From Primulina eburnea (taxonomy: Eukaryota; Streptophyta; Magnoliopsida; Lamiales; Gesneriaceae), in NCBI RefSeq assembly GCF_022965805.1, contig NW_027331289.1, positions 1 through 64,000 of the forward strand: a stretch of DNA of 64,000 nucleotides. Reading direction: 5' to 3'. A model generated the notes under the pieces. That model worked only from the letters and a program-made list of their open reading frames with translations, ran no database searches and was not told the DNA's origin. Made by a program: the position numbers and the translations under genes. This document shows, piece after piece, positions 1 to 10,862 of this stretch. Each line of letters opens with the position of its first letter. The stretch's first letter is position 1.

Positions 1-1422
1 AAATAATTATTTAAATTGAGCTCTACAAGACTCAATATTATTTAATTAATTCAACACTTGAATTAATTAATTATTTAGACTCTACTAGGTCCACTAGTGT
101 TTAATTAATTCAACACTTGAATTAATTTAATTTAGTCCACAACAATGTTTATGAAAATCACAATTTTCAACTACATTATTTACTTGGCCAAATTTTAATC
201 TTAGGAACACTTCCATAAATTAAAATTTATATTTCTCTCATAGAAGTCATACTTCTAATTTTCTTTACGCTTATAAACACATTTATAAGCCGTTCAACAC
301 ATTGAACTATTTACTTCTCTTCGGGATTTACTAAGCAAGTACTTGTGTGGCCCTCAATGGTTCATTGATACAACTAGCCGTGGGTTCACATCTCAATGTG
401 ATTCGGACTAAACATGTCCTTATACGAGCATACCCCAATTGCTCCATTCTTACTTATCAACTCCTTGATAGTAAGAACGTCAGAACTTCAAGTCTGATAG
501 TACCCAACCAATCACGTTAAGCGCCTAGCAGCATCGCTTACGTGATTCCCTAGGTATCACATGATAGTGCCTGCAAGAACCATTCAATTATGGTTAGCGT
601 ACAGTACGGTCCCTTCAACTCATATATCCCGACCGATTCGACAACTATTGGTCTATCGAGAGTTGTCAATGAATCGATACTATGTGTCATGTCGTGGTTG
701 CATCGATGGTGTAATCTATGAAACCCTTTTCATAATTACCACCATACTCTGATCAGAGATTTCAACCCACACATACATGAAAAACACATAGGATATCCAT
801 ACCCGTAGGTAAGCGGTGAATCCCCGACTACAATGCATCGACTCCTATATGTTTCGCCGTAACACCCAATCTTGCCACCTAATGACCCCAAAAGAGTCGG
901 TAAACAAGTCAAAGTGGAACGCTAGCATATAGAGTCTCAATGTTGTCCCGGGTCATAAGGACTAATGGTGTACAACCATAAACTAGGACGTTTCCACTCG
1001 ATAAGTGAGAACCACTTGGAAAGTCCTTTATAGAGGGTTGTTCAGTGCACTCTACCAGGAGCACCTATCTGCATGCTCGGACATCACAATGTCCCCTACC
1101 AATGAAACATGGTACTCACATCGCAGATACTAGTCTCTAACTCGAGCGGCCTTTATCCTTCTTAGTGGCGGAATCGACTAGGAACGGTTTAGAATATACA
1201 GTATTCCAAATATGAGTTTCATGATACTCATCATATGAGCATCTCATATTCTTTCTACTATTTGTATATTCAAGGACTTTATCTATGCAACAAGCATGGG
1301 TATAAAGATAAAGATGCCCAAATTAATAAATTGAAATATTATTAAAATAAAGATCGTTTATACAAAGAGTTTCATCGTGAACAGTCGGCCAACACTTGGC
1401 TCGACGTGCACCTACTCTAACA
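1..1422 (-). mobile_element. Ty1/copia LTR, minus strand, cut by window edge
   Basis: Reverse complement of the C2 LTR seen at 17701-19834. Its 5' terminus is at 1422 (on the minus strand it starts TGTTAGAGTAGGTGCACG), and base 1 falls about 1.5 kb into the roughly 2.1 kb LTR. The LTR start interrupts the gag reading frame of the neighbouring gypsy element, so it inserted there. Whether it is a solo LTR or part of a full element cannot be seen. Bases 1423-1427 (TGAAC) would be one half of the target duplication. The small open frame at 561-752 is inside the LTR and is not a gene. Confidence 0.9.
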
Positions 1423-2064
1423 TGAACACCGTAGGAAGCCCCTCGCTGCCTGATCAAGCCAGCCTCTGCTCCCTTCGCTCGGTTCAGTGCCTCTGAAAAA
1501 GTACTAGGCCGGCCCGTGTTCACCAAAGTAAAGACATCGGGGTTCAGCCCGTTGATGAACTGATCGGCCACTGCCTCGTCGTTCCCGGCCACATGCGGTG
1601 CAAATCGTAATAATGCAGAAAATTTAGCCACATACTCCTCGATGTTCCACTGTCCCTGCTTCAAATTCGCAAATTCAGCTCCTTTATCTTTTCGGTAGGA
1701 AACGAGGAAGAAGCGCTGATAGAACTCATCTTTGAAGACTTTCCATGTGATATCAATGCCTCGGTGCTCCAAGGCTCTCTTCGTAGTCAACCACCAGCTC
1801 TTGCAACCTCTTGCATCTGATGCCCTATCAACTTCACACGTCGCTCATCAGTATATGCCAATGACTCAAACAGCATCTCGATATCATCAAGCAGCTCTCG
1901 CACTCTACTGCACTCTCTGTGCCCTTCAGGGTAGGCGGATGGAAAGACTGAAATCTCTTCAATAAGGTCTCCATCGGCGAAGCGGTAACATCCATCTGTG
2001 CACCTGATGTGCTACCCTGCTCTGGCTGTGGTATACGTCTAGGCGGCATAGATCTGATTATCAA
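1423..2064 (-). pseudogene. Ty3/gypsy gag remnant (G5), truncated by copia LTR
   Basis: Minus-strand capsid-type gag (retrotransposon gag domain). The readable 3' part has ITWKVFKDEFYQRFF, EFANLKQGQWNIEEYVAKF and INGLNPDVFTLVNTGRPSTF, typical of plant chromovirus gag and clearly related to the G4 gag at 60635-61477. The N-terminal part (with METLLKRFQSFHPPTLKG) is in another frame, so there is at least one frameshift around 1790-1900. The zinc knuckle and all of pol are missing because the copia LTR starts at 1422. It lies just downstream of its own PBS and LTR. Non-functional. Confidence 0.85.
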
Positions 2065-2290
2065 ACTGATTAGTACTCAATCAATATCATCTGTCTCAGC
2101 CCTCCTCTGATCATATACCTCTGATCGAGAATCGGTTCTGATTAAGGCTTGAAATGCTGTAAATCAATTCAGATAATACAACACAACATATAATAGAGAA
2201 AGCAATAAATCATGCTAGCATCTCAAAAGCAAGGAAGATGACTCGATCTACCCCGCTCATTCTATTCTATCTCAGTCTACAGAACCTACT

Positions 2291-2302
2291 GCTCTGATAC
2301 CA
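2291..2302 (-). other. Primer-binding site, initiator tRNA-Met type (G5)
   Basis: On the minus strand this reads TGGTATCAGAGC, complementary to the 3' end of plant initiator tRNA-Met. It sits five bases inside the LTR end (spacer ACAGG), the same arrangement as in G4 at 60189-60200. It fixes the LTR end at 2308 and the orientation of the fragment. Confidence 0.9.
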
Positions 2303-2307
2303 CCTGT

Positions 2308-4092
2308 TGTGGGGACCCGGGCTCTAACTCAATTCTTTTGGGATTTAATTGGATCTTTGCTCGAAAATGTGGGTCAAAAATTTGCTTTTAATATTAATTC
2401 AAATGTATAACTAAAGCATATCATTGTCTTTATAAGAAATAACATCATAATGTACATACATGTCTGTCTAGTACAACCATACACCAGTATTTACATACCA
2501 ACTACCAACATAGGTGATACAAGTCTAAACAGAAACCACTAGAAATCTTCCATGCCCGAGATCTCCACGCTATCATCAATCTCTCATCTAGCTCGAGACC
2601 CAGATCCTGCCCCACCTGTTGCCATGCACACATACAGACACGACAACAGCCGGATAACTCCGGTGAGAACATATCCCAGTATAAAACATGGATGCATGCA
2701 ATGTAATAATCATGTACAAGAGCATAGCATATATCAAATAACATGAATGCAAATCTAAACATGTAGAAGAATACAAATCTGTATTCAACATTTAAATCTT
2801 GACTCGAATCTTTTCTAATCTAGGGATCCCGGTGTGAATAAGACGGTCCACTCGGGGCGACGCTACGTCTTATTCCTAGACTTCGGTCAACTCTGTATCG
2901 AGGGTCTACACACAGAGCAAATCTACTCCTATGCGTCGATACACCGAAACGTCTAGTTTTGGCCAGTCTGCCAATATCTCCTATCTCAGGACTCGAATAT
3001 AAATCAATAAACAAGGTATTACATAATGAAATGTAATAACAATCTAGTATGTGATTTAGGGAAACTCGTATCAAATCTGAATCGAGTTGTTCAATCCAGT
3101 GACCACATGAATTATACCTTTCGTCGCACAATGTCTGTCGAGATCTTTAAGTCGGAATGTCGAGTCTGACAATAACAACTCTGAAAGACAATGTTGACAT
3201 ACCATATCAATTCCCAATTCAACTCAGCACATATATAATTCAATATTCGGTTTTGATACAATTCGACGGTGTAACGGCGTACTTCTTCGATACCGGTAAC
3301 TCAATAACACTAAGCTCAATATCAACAATTCATAACCTTATCAAGACACAATATCATACTGAAATTATCCCATCTCAACTCAATATACATGCTGGAATTC
3401 GAAATAATAGCATACGACATTCGTAATTCGATCCGGTAGCGAATATATCAAGTTCAACATATCAAGAACATAATCTAAAGCTCAAATCTGAATTCTTCCA
3501 ACACATAACTACCGAAACATGCTGGAAATAACTGAAACTTACATCCTTGAATAGCAAATGATGAGAGGAATTCAAAACCGAAGTCGTATCTGAAATCGGA
3601 TGGCTAAATTCTTCAAAATCACAAGTTTAAAATCAAGAGGAATGGAAACTCTCGCTTGCATGCTCTCGTTTCTGAGGTGTTTCTGAAATAGCTGAATGAA
3701 AGACAACACATCTATATTGCATGCTCAAGAACAAGTGTTATTATTTTTCAAATGACACGCACTACCGCGGGTGCGGTACACTAGCAGCGCGGGTGCGCTG
3801 TGCTCACGGCGAGTTCATGCATTTTCTGAATTTCGATCACCGCGGGTGCGGCTCTTGCACGACCGCGGGTGCGGTCTCACCACCGCGGGTGCGTTCTTGC
3901 TCGCACGGCGGGTGCGGTGTTGCTTCGCACAAATCCATCACCTTTCTGTCACATACACCGCGGGTGCGGTAGTCTTAGCACCGCAGGTGCAGTGTGGCTT
4001 CGACCATGCTTCACAATTCCAATCTAAATATCATGCATTCTCATGGCTTCAAGTCTAACATTAATAACAACCGATAATTCTCGAGCCTTACA
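2308..4092 (-). mobile_element. G5 gypsy 5' LTR, minus strand, about 1.8 kb
   Basis: Runs TGTAAGGCTC...CCCCACA on the minus strand, followed by PBS and gag, so it is the 5' LTR of a minus-strand element. A second, partial G5-type LTR lies at 63493-64000. Read in the sense direction it has a CpG-rich inverted-repeat array (3994-3763), a candidate leader intron (GTAAGT at 3542-3537 to TTTCAG at 3186-3181) and a hairpin with ten-base arms (2866-2875 with 2836-2845). The short open frames inside it (e.g. 2502-2762, 2820-3131, 3721-3972) are LTR sequence without any domain. Confidence 0.88.
3763..3994 (-). repeat. CpG-rich inverted-repeat array in G5 U3
   Basis: Eight irregularly spaced copies of a motif whose sense form is ACCGC-ACCC-GCGGT (five-base arms, four-base spacer), with substitutions in some copies. 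The spacers are unrelated AT-rich or mixed sequence. The array occupies LTR positions about 100-330, before the probable promoter. The same motif forms the array in the G4 LTR (58182-58412). Confidence 0.9.
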
Positions 4093-4915
4093 TGTTCATA
4101 CGAAAATGTTGGGTGAAATAAAAACGAAAGAAAATTAGTGGTGTTCAACATAGGTTACCAATGGACGAATATTAAGATTCTTACCGAACAAAAATATAAA
4201 ATCTTGATATGGGAATTCTAGAATTCTATGGGTTATAAGTAAAGTTGATTGACTAGGGTTTGTCCAACATTAACATGGGATAATTCAGTAAGTTTTATAT
4301 GCTAGAATTAATTAAGCATTAGGGATACATAAGAATGCGACATTTGTTCCAATGAGGAAATTCCAGAGTCTTAGGCTTCAACTTTATTGTATTTGGAAAG
4401 ATAATAGTTTAAGCATATATTTGATACTAGAAGGGTTTTATTATTAAGGTAGAAGATCGATATTGCATATTTTGGGTTTTAAGAATTATCACTGCTCGAA
4501 ATTTAAGATTTGCGACAATTTAATATTTTGGATGTACTTGTAAATAATTAAGTTATGTAAGTTTGGTGCCATAAGATAAAGAATCGATTCAAGGATCTTA
4601 GGCTAATATTATTATGTGGTTGAGGTAAGGTTTAACATTTAAGTGTATTACCAAGGATATAAGTCGATCAGTAAATTTTGGTGTTAATGTTTCTTGAGTT
4701 GAACCGCATAAATGCTAATGTAATAGGTGGATGAACATTATGGGCATAGTATAAGAAAAGTAAGGTGCGAAATTTTTTTTCTAGTACGGGGAATTGTGAG
4801 AAAGTCAGAAATACAGGGACATAGAAAAATAGAACTAAGTCACCATAAGTTGTTTTAAGTTATGATCCGCAAACTAGAATTTTGGTAGTCAAATTTAATT
4901 AGGATTGAGGAGATG
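4093..4915 (+). mobile_element. OLD-A: degenerate gypsy 3' internal region, left half
   Basis: No open frame. From about 4119 on it aligns with 34944-35743 (shared strings such as GATATGGGAATTCTA and CACCATAAGTTGTTTT), a second degenerate copy that continues into a polypurine tract and LTR. This is therefore the untranslated region between pol and the 3' LTR of an old plus-strand element. It is cut at 4916 by G1a and continues at 12159. The last five bases (AGATG, 4911-4915) are the left target duplication of G1a. Confidence 0.75.
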
Positions 4916-5002
4916 TGTAGTATCCCGATGCCTAATTTGAGTTAATTATTGGATTAAATATTATTTCGGTGGGATCGGAAGGACCGATCAAGGTTCGGAT
5001 CG

Positions 5003-5262
5003 TCCGAACAGGGTTCGGATCGTCCGAAGACAGGTGGCTGGACACGTGGAAGACATGCAGGATACGGATCGTCCGATCAGGGTTCGGATCGTCCGAAGAC
5101 AGGTGGCTGGACACGTGGAAGACATGCAGGATTCGGATCGTCCGATCAGGGTTCAGATCGTCCGAAGACAGGTGGCTGGACACGTGGAAGACATGCAGGA
5201 TTCGGATCGTCCGATCAGGGTTCGGATCGTCCGAAGTGTGCCGGATCGGATCGTCCGAAGTG
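5003..5262 (+). promoter_or_regulatory. G1a U3: 69-bp tandem repeats with G-boxes and inverted motifs
   Basis: Three 69-bp units start at 5026, 5095 and 5164. Each contains GGACACGTGGAAG, whose core CACGTG (5043, 5112, 5181) is the G-box bound by plant bZIP/bHLH factors, plus TTCGGA-TCG-TCCGAA, a six-base inverted repeat with a three-base spacer. More copies of the inverted motif flank the units. The block ends just before the TATA box, which is where LTR enhancers sit. The 3' LTR repeats the same three units from 10973. G1b has only one G-box unit but about as many inverted motifs. Enhancer function is inferred. Confidence 0.8.
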
Positions 5263-5285
5263 GATCGGATCTACCGATCGTTGTC

Positions 5286-5293
5286 TATAAATA
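5286..5293 (+). promoter_or_regulatory. TATA box of G1a 5' LTR
   Basis: TATAAATA directly after the inverted-motif block. The identical element is at 11233-11240 in the 3' LTR and, on the minus strand, at 41024-41031 and 47015-47022 in G1b. Transcription would begin about 30 bases downstream. Confidence 0.85.
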
Positions 5294-6213
5294 GAGGCGC
5301 GAGCCTTCATTTGTTACTAGCCAATTCCGAGTGTTCCAGAGCGTTTTAGTCGTTTCTGATGGGTTTCTAGTCTTTTCCCGAGGTTTAGGCACTAGCGGGG
5401 AGCTACTGGTTTTGTAGCGGAGTTGTGCTCTAGTTGGGAGCTAGCGGCATCAGTGGGCTGACTACGGACGCAGGCTTGATTCTAGGGCTGATTGCTAGGA
5501 TCTACTGGTTTGAGGTACGAAAGTACTATCCGAGATAGCAGGATTGAGTATACTTTGCTATGTGTTGCATGTTTATATGTTGCATTATTATCTGTCATAT
5601 GATGCATGGTTTATTATGCGGCATTTGCATAATCATGTTGAGCCTGATTATCTTTGAGATAGCCTGTTGAGAGGGTGCTCAGCCCTCGTTTGTTGTGGAT
5701 GGTTGGACCCCCGTTGGCCGACGGTGGTCAGGTCACCGGTATATCCACAGGTTTATTTTGGTATGGGAGCCACCTCCTGGTGCGACGGCGCAGAGTGCTA
5801 CATACCTTGACATCATTTACCTGAGCAGTATTTCGTTATACCCAGATCCTGGTATCCAGTACATTTTGCATACATGCATGTCATAGTCTTGTATACTCAT
5901 GCTTTCGGTGCCGAGCGTTTTATGCTCACGTCCTCGGTTTATCTCTGTTTTGGACACCCTATTCGATGGGGCAGGTCTCAGGTTGGACGGTCCAGGAGGG
6001 AGTGGACAGGGAGCTGGCAGAGGTTGACTTGTAGTTATTGGTATTCGTTCTTGGTATTTAGTTCGATCTGGTTGTTTAAGTATTTTGTACTTACAGATTC
6101 GATTGGGTTGTATTACTGTTTTTCCGCTGTATTACCTGATTCAGTTTTAAATGTTAATTTTGCGTGCTTAAGTTCTGATTAGTAGGTGATTCTGGAACGG
6201 GTCACTACATTTA

Positions 6214-6225
6214 TGGTATCAGAGC
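6214..6225 (+). other. Primer-binding site, initiator tRNA-Met type (G1a)
   Basis: TGGTATCAGAGC four bases after the 5' LTR end, complementary to the 3' end of initiator tRNA-Met. A short leader (6226-6294) separates it from the gag start codon. Confidence 0.95.
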
Positions 6226-6294
6226 ATGCATTAAGATTTTGGGATTAGAACTGTTCTTTTGGGTTTAATCTCTGGTAACTTTTGTAGCTAAGAG

Positions 6295-8496
6295 ATGTCT
6301 GGTTTTGACGACGATGCTAGTAGTCATGGCAGCATTGGACGCTGGGGAGACCGCGACGATCGGGAGCGTCGTCGAGAGCATCGAGAACGTCGTCAACACC
6401 GTCGTGATGAGCCTCGGAGTTTTAGTATGCATCGGTTCTTGCAGATGGGGCCGAAACCTCTTTCGGGCGGTGAGACTCCGGATGTTGCGGAGAACTGGCT
6501 TGAGAGGATGGAGAGCTGCTTCAAGACTTTTCAGTGCTCGGCGGAACAGCAGATTGATACCCTTGATTTCTTGCTGGAGGGTGGTGCGCGCAAGTGGTGG
6601 AGGTCTACCTCTGCACCGATAGTTCAGCGACAGGGTCGAGTTCTTTGGGCCGAGTTCCGAGCCGCTTTCATGCTGCTTTACTTTCCGCCAGCTCTTCTGC
6701 AGACCAAGGCGATTGAGTTGATCAATCTGAAGCAGGGAAGTTTGTCTGTTGATGAGTATCAGCAGAAGTTCTTTGAGTTGCTTCCGTATGTTCCACATGT
6801 CAGTGACAATGCTAGGGCCAAGTATAACCATTTTCTCCAGGGCCTCAATCAGGAGATTTTTGATCGGGTTGTTGTCTGCGATGATCCGACATCGTATGAG
6901 GGCCTTGTGAACCGTTGTCGCCAGGCTGAGGGCAGTTTGCTGAGAGGTCGAGCCATGCAGTCTGCTCGTCCTACTAGTTCTTTGGGTCCCCGCGCCCAAG
7001 CATTCAAGAAGGCTGGATCTACTTCTTCTTCCTCTGGATCTGGAGGAGTTCACCATTTTGGGAAGAAGAAGGGCCCGTGTCAGCATTGCGGGAAGGATCA
7101 TCCGACGGAGCGTTGTCGCAAAGTTGCGGGTGCTTGTTACAAATGCGGTGAGATGGGCCATATGAAGAGAGACTGTCCACAGACGGGCGGAGGATCAGGA
7201 TCTGGTTCTCAGGCTTCAGTTCATCAGAGGCCACAGCAGGGACAGTCTACTCAGGGTTCTAACCTCCGACCGCATACTCAAGGGCAGGTCTTTGCTCTTA
7301 ACCAGGATCAGGCTGCTGAGGAGAACGACAGAGTTATCGCAGGTGTTTTTTTATTATATGGATTACCTGCTTACGTTCTCATTGATACTGGTGCATCACA
7401 TTCATTCATATCTGCGAGATTTGCTAAGCGTCATGCATTACCTTTCACTTCTTTGGACGTTGTGGTATCTGTTTCCACACCGATGGGTCATTCGGTGCTA
7501 GCTAAACGTCTAGTTTTGGGTTGTCCTCTAGAGTTTGAGGGTAATGTTTTAACTGCTAATTTGATGATTCTTGCGATGGAGGATTTTGATTGCATTCTGG
7601 GAATAGATGTGCTGACTGTGTTTAGAGCTACTGTGGACTGTTATCAGAAGTTTGTGCAGTTTCGTCCAGTTGAGGGCGACAGTTGGTTTTTCTATGGAGA
7701 GGGAGCGCGACCCCCGATGCCTGTGGTTTCTGCTCTGAAAGCCTGTCGTGCTTTAGAGTCGGGCGGGGAAGGCTACCTTATCTATGCTATTGATTCGTCC
7801 GCAGATAGTGTCGGTATCAGCGACATTCCAGTGGTTTGCGATTTTCCGGATGTTTTTCCCGAGGAGATTCCTGGTTTTCCTCCCGTTCGGGAAGTGGATT
7901 TCGGCATTGATTTAGTGCCAGGCACGGCACCAATCTCTAGAGCTCCTTATCGTTTAGCTCCATCAGAGATGCAAGAATTGAAACAGCAGTTGCAGGATCT
8001 TCTTGACAAGGGGTATATTCGACCCAGTGTGTCCCCGTGGGGAGCACCAGTTCTTTTTGTCAAAAAGAAGGATGGTTCTATGCGGCTCTGCATAGATTAT
8101 CGGCAGTTGAATCGTGCTACGATAAAGAATAAGTATCCGTTGCCACGGATTGATGATTTATTTGATCAAATGCAAGGTACCTCTGTGTATTCCAAGATTG
8201 ATTTAAGGTCTGGTTATCATCAGCTTCGAGTTCATCAGGGAGATATATCGAAGACTGCATTCAGGACCCGGTATGGGCATTATGAGTTTCTGGTTATGCC
8301 TTTTGGGGTGACGAATGCACCAGCAGTTTTTATGGATCTGATGAATCGGGTTTTTCGGGAATTCTTGGATAAGTTTGTTGTGGTGTTTATAGATGATATC
8401 TTAATCTATTCGCATGATCAGCAAGAACACGTACAACACTTAAGGATTATTTTACAGACACTTCGCGAGAATCAGCTTTACTGCGAAGTTGAGTAA
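6295..8496 (+). pseudogene. G1a gag-pol, 5' part (gag, protease, most of RT)
   Basis: First 733 codons of a gag-pol polyprotein; ATG at 6295 follows the PBS leader and matches the start used in G1b. The gag domain is followed by two zinc knuckles (C262-X2-C-X3-H-X4-C274 and C281-X2-C-X4-H-X4-C294), an aspartic protease ([13 protein letters not shown]364), and reverse transcriptase with [13 protein letters not shown] and the active site FIDDIL (D700, D701). The frame then runs into a stop because of one extra base at about 8481; the intact relative at 41490-45917 lacks that base and reads through. The rest of pol continues in the next frame from 8489. By eye it is over 95% identical in protein to G1b. 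The long antisense frame 6265-7161 is a shadow. Confidence 0.93.
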
Positions 8497-10723
8497 ATGT
8501 GAGTTTTGGATTGACAGGGTTGTATTCCTTGGTCATGTCATTTCTAGCAAGGGAGTTTCAGTTGACCCGAGCAAGGTGGAAGCGGTATTGAACTGGTCGC
8601 GTCCGACGACAGTAGCCGAGATCCGCAGTTTTCTGGGATTGGCTGGGTATTATCGCCGTTTCATTGTCAACTTCTCTCAGGTTGCTAAGCCACTCACTCA
8701 GCTCACTCGGAAAGATGTTTCATTTGAGTGGACATCAGAGTGCGAAGAGAGTTTCTTGGAACTTCGCAGACGTTTGACATCTGCGCCTATTTTGGCTTTA
8801 CCGTCTGGATTCTGTGGTTTCAGTGTTTACACCGATGCCTCTTTACAGGGACTAGGGTGTGTTCTGATGCAGAATGAGCATGTGATTGCTTATGCGTCGA
8901 GACAGTTGAAGCCTCATGAGGAAAACTATCCTGTTCATGATCTGGAATTAGCAGCGATCGTTTTTGCTTTGAAAATCTGGCGCCATTATCTGTATGGTGA
9001 GCGATTTGAGATTTTCACTGATCATAAGAGTTTGAAGTATCTGTTCACTCAGGCTGAGTTGAACATGCGTCAGCGTCGTTGGATGGATCTACTCAAGGAT
9101 TATGATTGTGAGATCAAGTATCATCCAGGATCTGCGAATCTCACGGCCGATGCTCTTAGTCGCAAGGTGAGATTGTCTGCTCTTCAGACTTGTGCTGTAT
9201 CTGGGATTATTCAGGATTTCTGTTCGATGGGATTCAATTGTAAACATCGGAAGGGAACGGAGAGTATCCGTGTAGCTACTATTTTGTCTGAGCCAGTTTT
9301 GTATTCTCGGATTAGAGATGCTCAAATGTCTGATTCTAAGGTTCAGAAATTAGCTCGGTTGGCTGATGGAGATAATACTTCTGGATTCCACTATCAGTCC
9401 GAGGGTCTTTTGTGCTTATCTGGTCGTGTTGTTGTACCGGAAGATGACACTTTGAGGGAGGAGATTTTGTCCCAGGCTCATCGTAGCAAGTTGAGTGTTC
9501 ATCCGGGGAGCAACAAAATGTATAAGGATTTGAGGACTCGATTTTGGTGGAAAGGTATGAAACGTAATGTTTATCAGTATGTCTCCCAGTGCCTAGTCTG
9601 TCAGCAGGTGAAGGCTGAGTATCGACGACCTGGAGGTTTGTTGCAGAATCTTCCTATTCCGGAGTGGAAGTGGGAGCATATCACGATGGACTTCGTGACT
9701 CACTTGCCTATGTCTGTGGGGAATAGAGATGCTATCTGGGTGGTAGTGGATCGGCTTACTAAGTCTGCCCATTTTCTTCCGTATAACAGAGATTTCACTT
9801 TCGATCGGATGGCACGGTTGTACATTCAAGAGATTGTACGGTTTCATGGTGTGCCCGTGAGTATCGTTAGTGACAGAGATCCTCGATTTACATCTAGATT
9901 TTGGGGCAGCTTTCAGCAAGCCTTGGGCACTACCTTGAGTTTGAGTACTGCATATCACACAGAGACTGACGGTCAGTCAGAGAGGACTATTCGTACTCTT
10001 GAGGATATGTTGAGATCTTGTGTGATGGATTTCGGGCCAGCTTGGCAGGATCATCTGCCACTGATAGAGTTTGCATACAACAACAGTTTTCATAGGAGTA
10101 TTGGTATGTCTCCGTTTGAAGCATTGTATGGTCGACGTTGTCGTACTCCTCTGTTCTGGGAGGAAGTCGGAGAACGACAGGTCGAGGGTCCAGAATTGAT
10201 TCAGCAGGCCATGGACAAAGTTCTTGTGATCAAACAGCGGATTAAGACTGCTCAGGATCGACAAGCGAGTTATGCGAACACCAAGCGCAGACCTCTTCAT
10301 TTTGATGCAGGCGAGAAAGTGTTTCTCAAGGTATCACCTTTCCGGAGGATTCTGAGATTTGGACTCAAGGGTAAGCTATCTCCGAGATTCAATGGTCCTT
10401 TTGAGATCTTAGAATGTGTGGGAGATTTCGCCTACAGATTAGCCTTGCCACCGTATCTGTCTAGTGTTCACAATGGGTTTCATGTGTCTTTGTTGAGACG
10501 ATACGTAGCGGATGAGTCTCATGTTTTGCATCCGACAGAAGTTCAGCTAAATCCGGATTTGTCTTTTGTGGAAAGACCGGTTTCGATCCTAGACCGGAAG
10601 GATAAGGTACTGCGGAATAAGACTATTCCTCTTGTCTTAGTGCAGTGGCAGCGCCGAGGTACTGAAGAAGCTACTTGGGAACTAGAGAGTCGCATGCGGT
10701 CAGAGCATCCAGAGTTGTTCTAG
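8489..10723 (+). pseudogene. G1a pol, 3' part (RT end, RNase H, integrase, chromodomain)
   Basis: 744 codons in the frame shifted by the base insertion; no start of its own is expected. RNase H begins around [10 protein letters not shown] (D116). Integrase has the zinc-binding H331-X6-H338-X29-C368-X2-C371 and the catalytic triad D401, D462 and E498 (35 residues between the last two). A GPF module ([13 protein letters not shown]) and a chromodomain-like tail ([14 protein letters not shown]) end the protein; in chromoviruses this tail directs integration to particular chromatin. Two conserved spots are altered relative to G1b: AYHTETDG for AYHPETDG and VHNGFHVS for VHNVFHVS. Confidence 0.93.
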
Positions 10724-10848
10724 TTGTAGTATTTTCAGTTATGATTGTAATTTCAGTTGTACTTTCAGTTGTAATTCATTCTTAAGTTGAATGTATTGTT
10801 GTTCAGAATTGTCATTTTTCAGACTCGATTTCGCGGACGAAATCCTTT

Positions 10849-10862
10849 TTAGGGGGGGAGAA
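10849..10862 (+). other. Polypurine tract of G1a
   Basis: Purine run AGGGGGGGAGAA directly before the 3' LTR start at 10863; primes plus-strand DNA synthesis. Preceded by the conserved GCGGACGAAATCC string. Bases 10724-10848 are the short 3' untranslated stretch after the pol stop. Confidence 0.9.

Larger units (their letters stand above)
4916..6209 (+). repeat. G1a 5' LTR (1294 bp)
   Basis: TGTAGTATCCCG...GGTCACTACA. The U3 part holds three tandem 69-bp repeats and further copies of TTCGGATCGTCCGAA, then a TATA box (5286-5293). The downstream transcribed part contains the exon-exon-like junction CAG|GCTT at 5473/5474, where G1b has 97 extra bases. The open frames at 4969-5349 and 5695-6182 are LTR sequence with no domain. 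Confidence 0.96.

Noticed and set aside
3763..3994. Possible CRISPR array (short repeats with spacers)
   Set aside because: Repeat spacing is irregular, units are degenerate, the block lies inside a plant LTR, and there is no cas gene. It is an LTR motif array.
4932..5349. Repetitive proteins encoded over the G1 U3 (also 10879-11141, 40968-41309, 46959-47300)
   Set aside because: Frames created by the 69-bp and TTCGGATCGTCCGAA repeats within LTR promoters, upstream of the TATA box.
6265..7161. 298-codon antisense open frame over G1a gag, also open in G1b (45051-45947)
   Set aside because: No domain, low-complexity composition, and its openness in both copies follows from the near identity of the gag sequence on the other strand. 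No separate evidence of coding.
8461..8500. Programmed frameshift between two pol frames of G1a
   Set aside because: The break is inside pol just after the RT active site, not at gag/pol, and the sister element reads through in one frame with one base fewer.
9977..10300. Antisense frame over G1 integrase, also at 41913-42236
   Set aside because: Shadow of the pol codons; no motif of its own.
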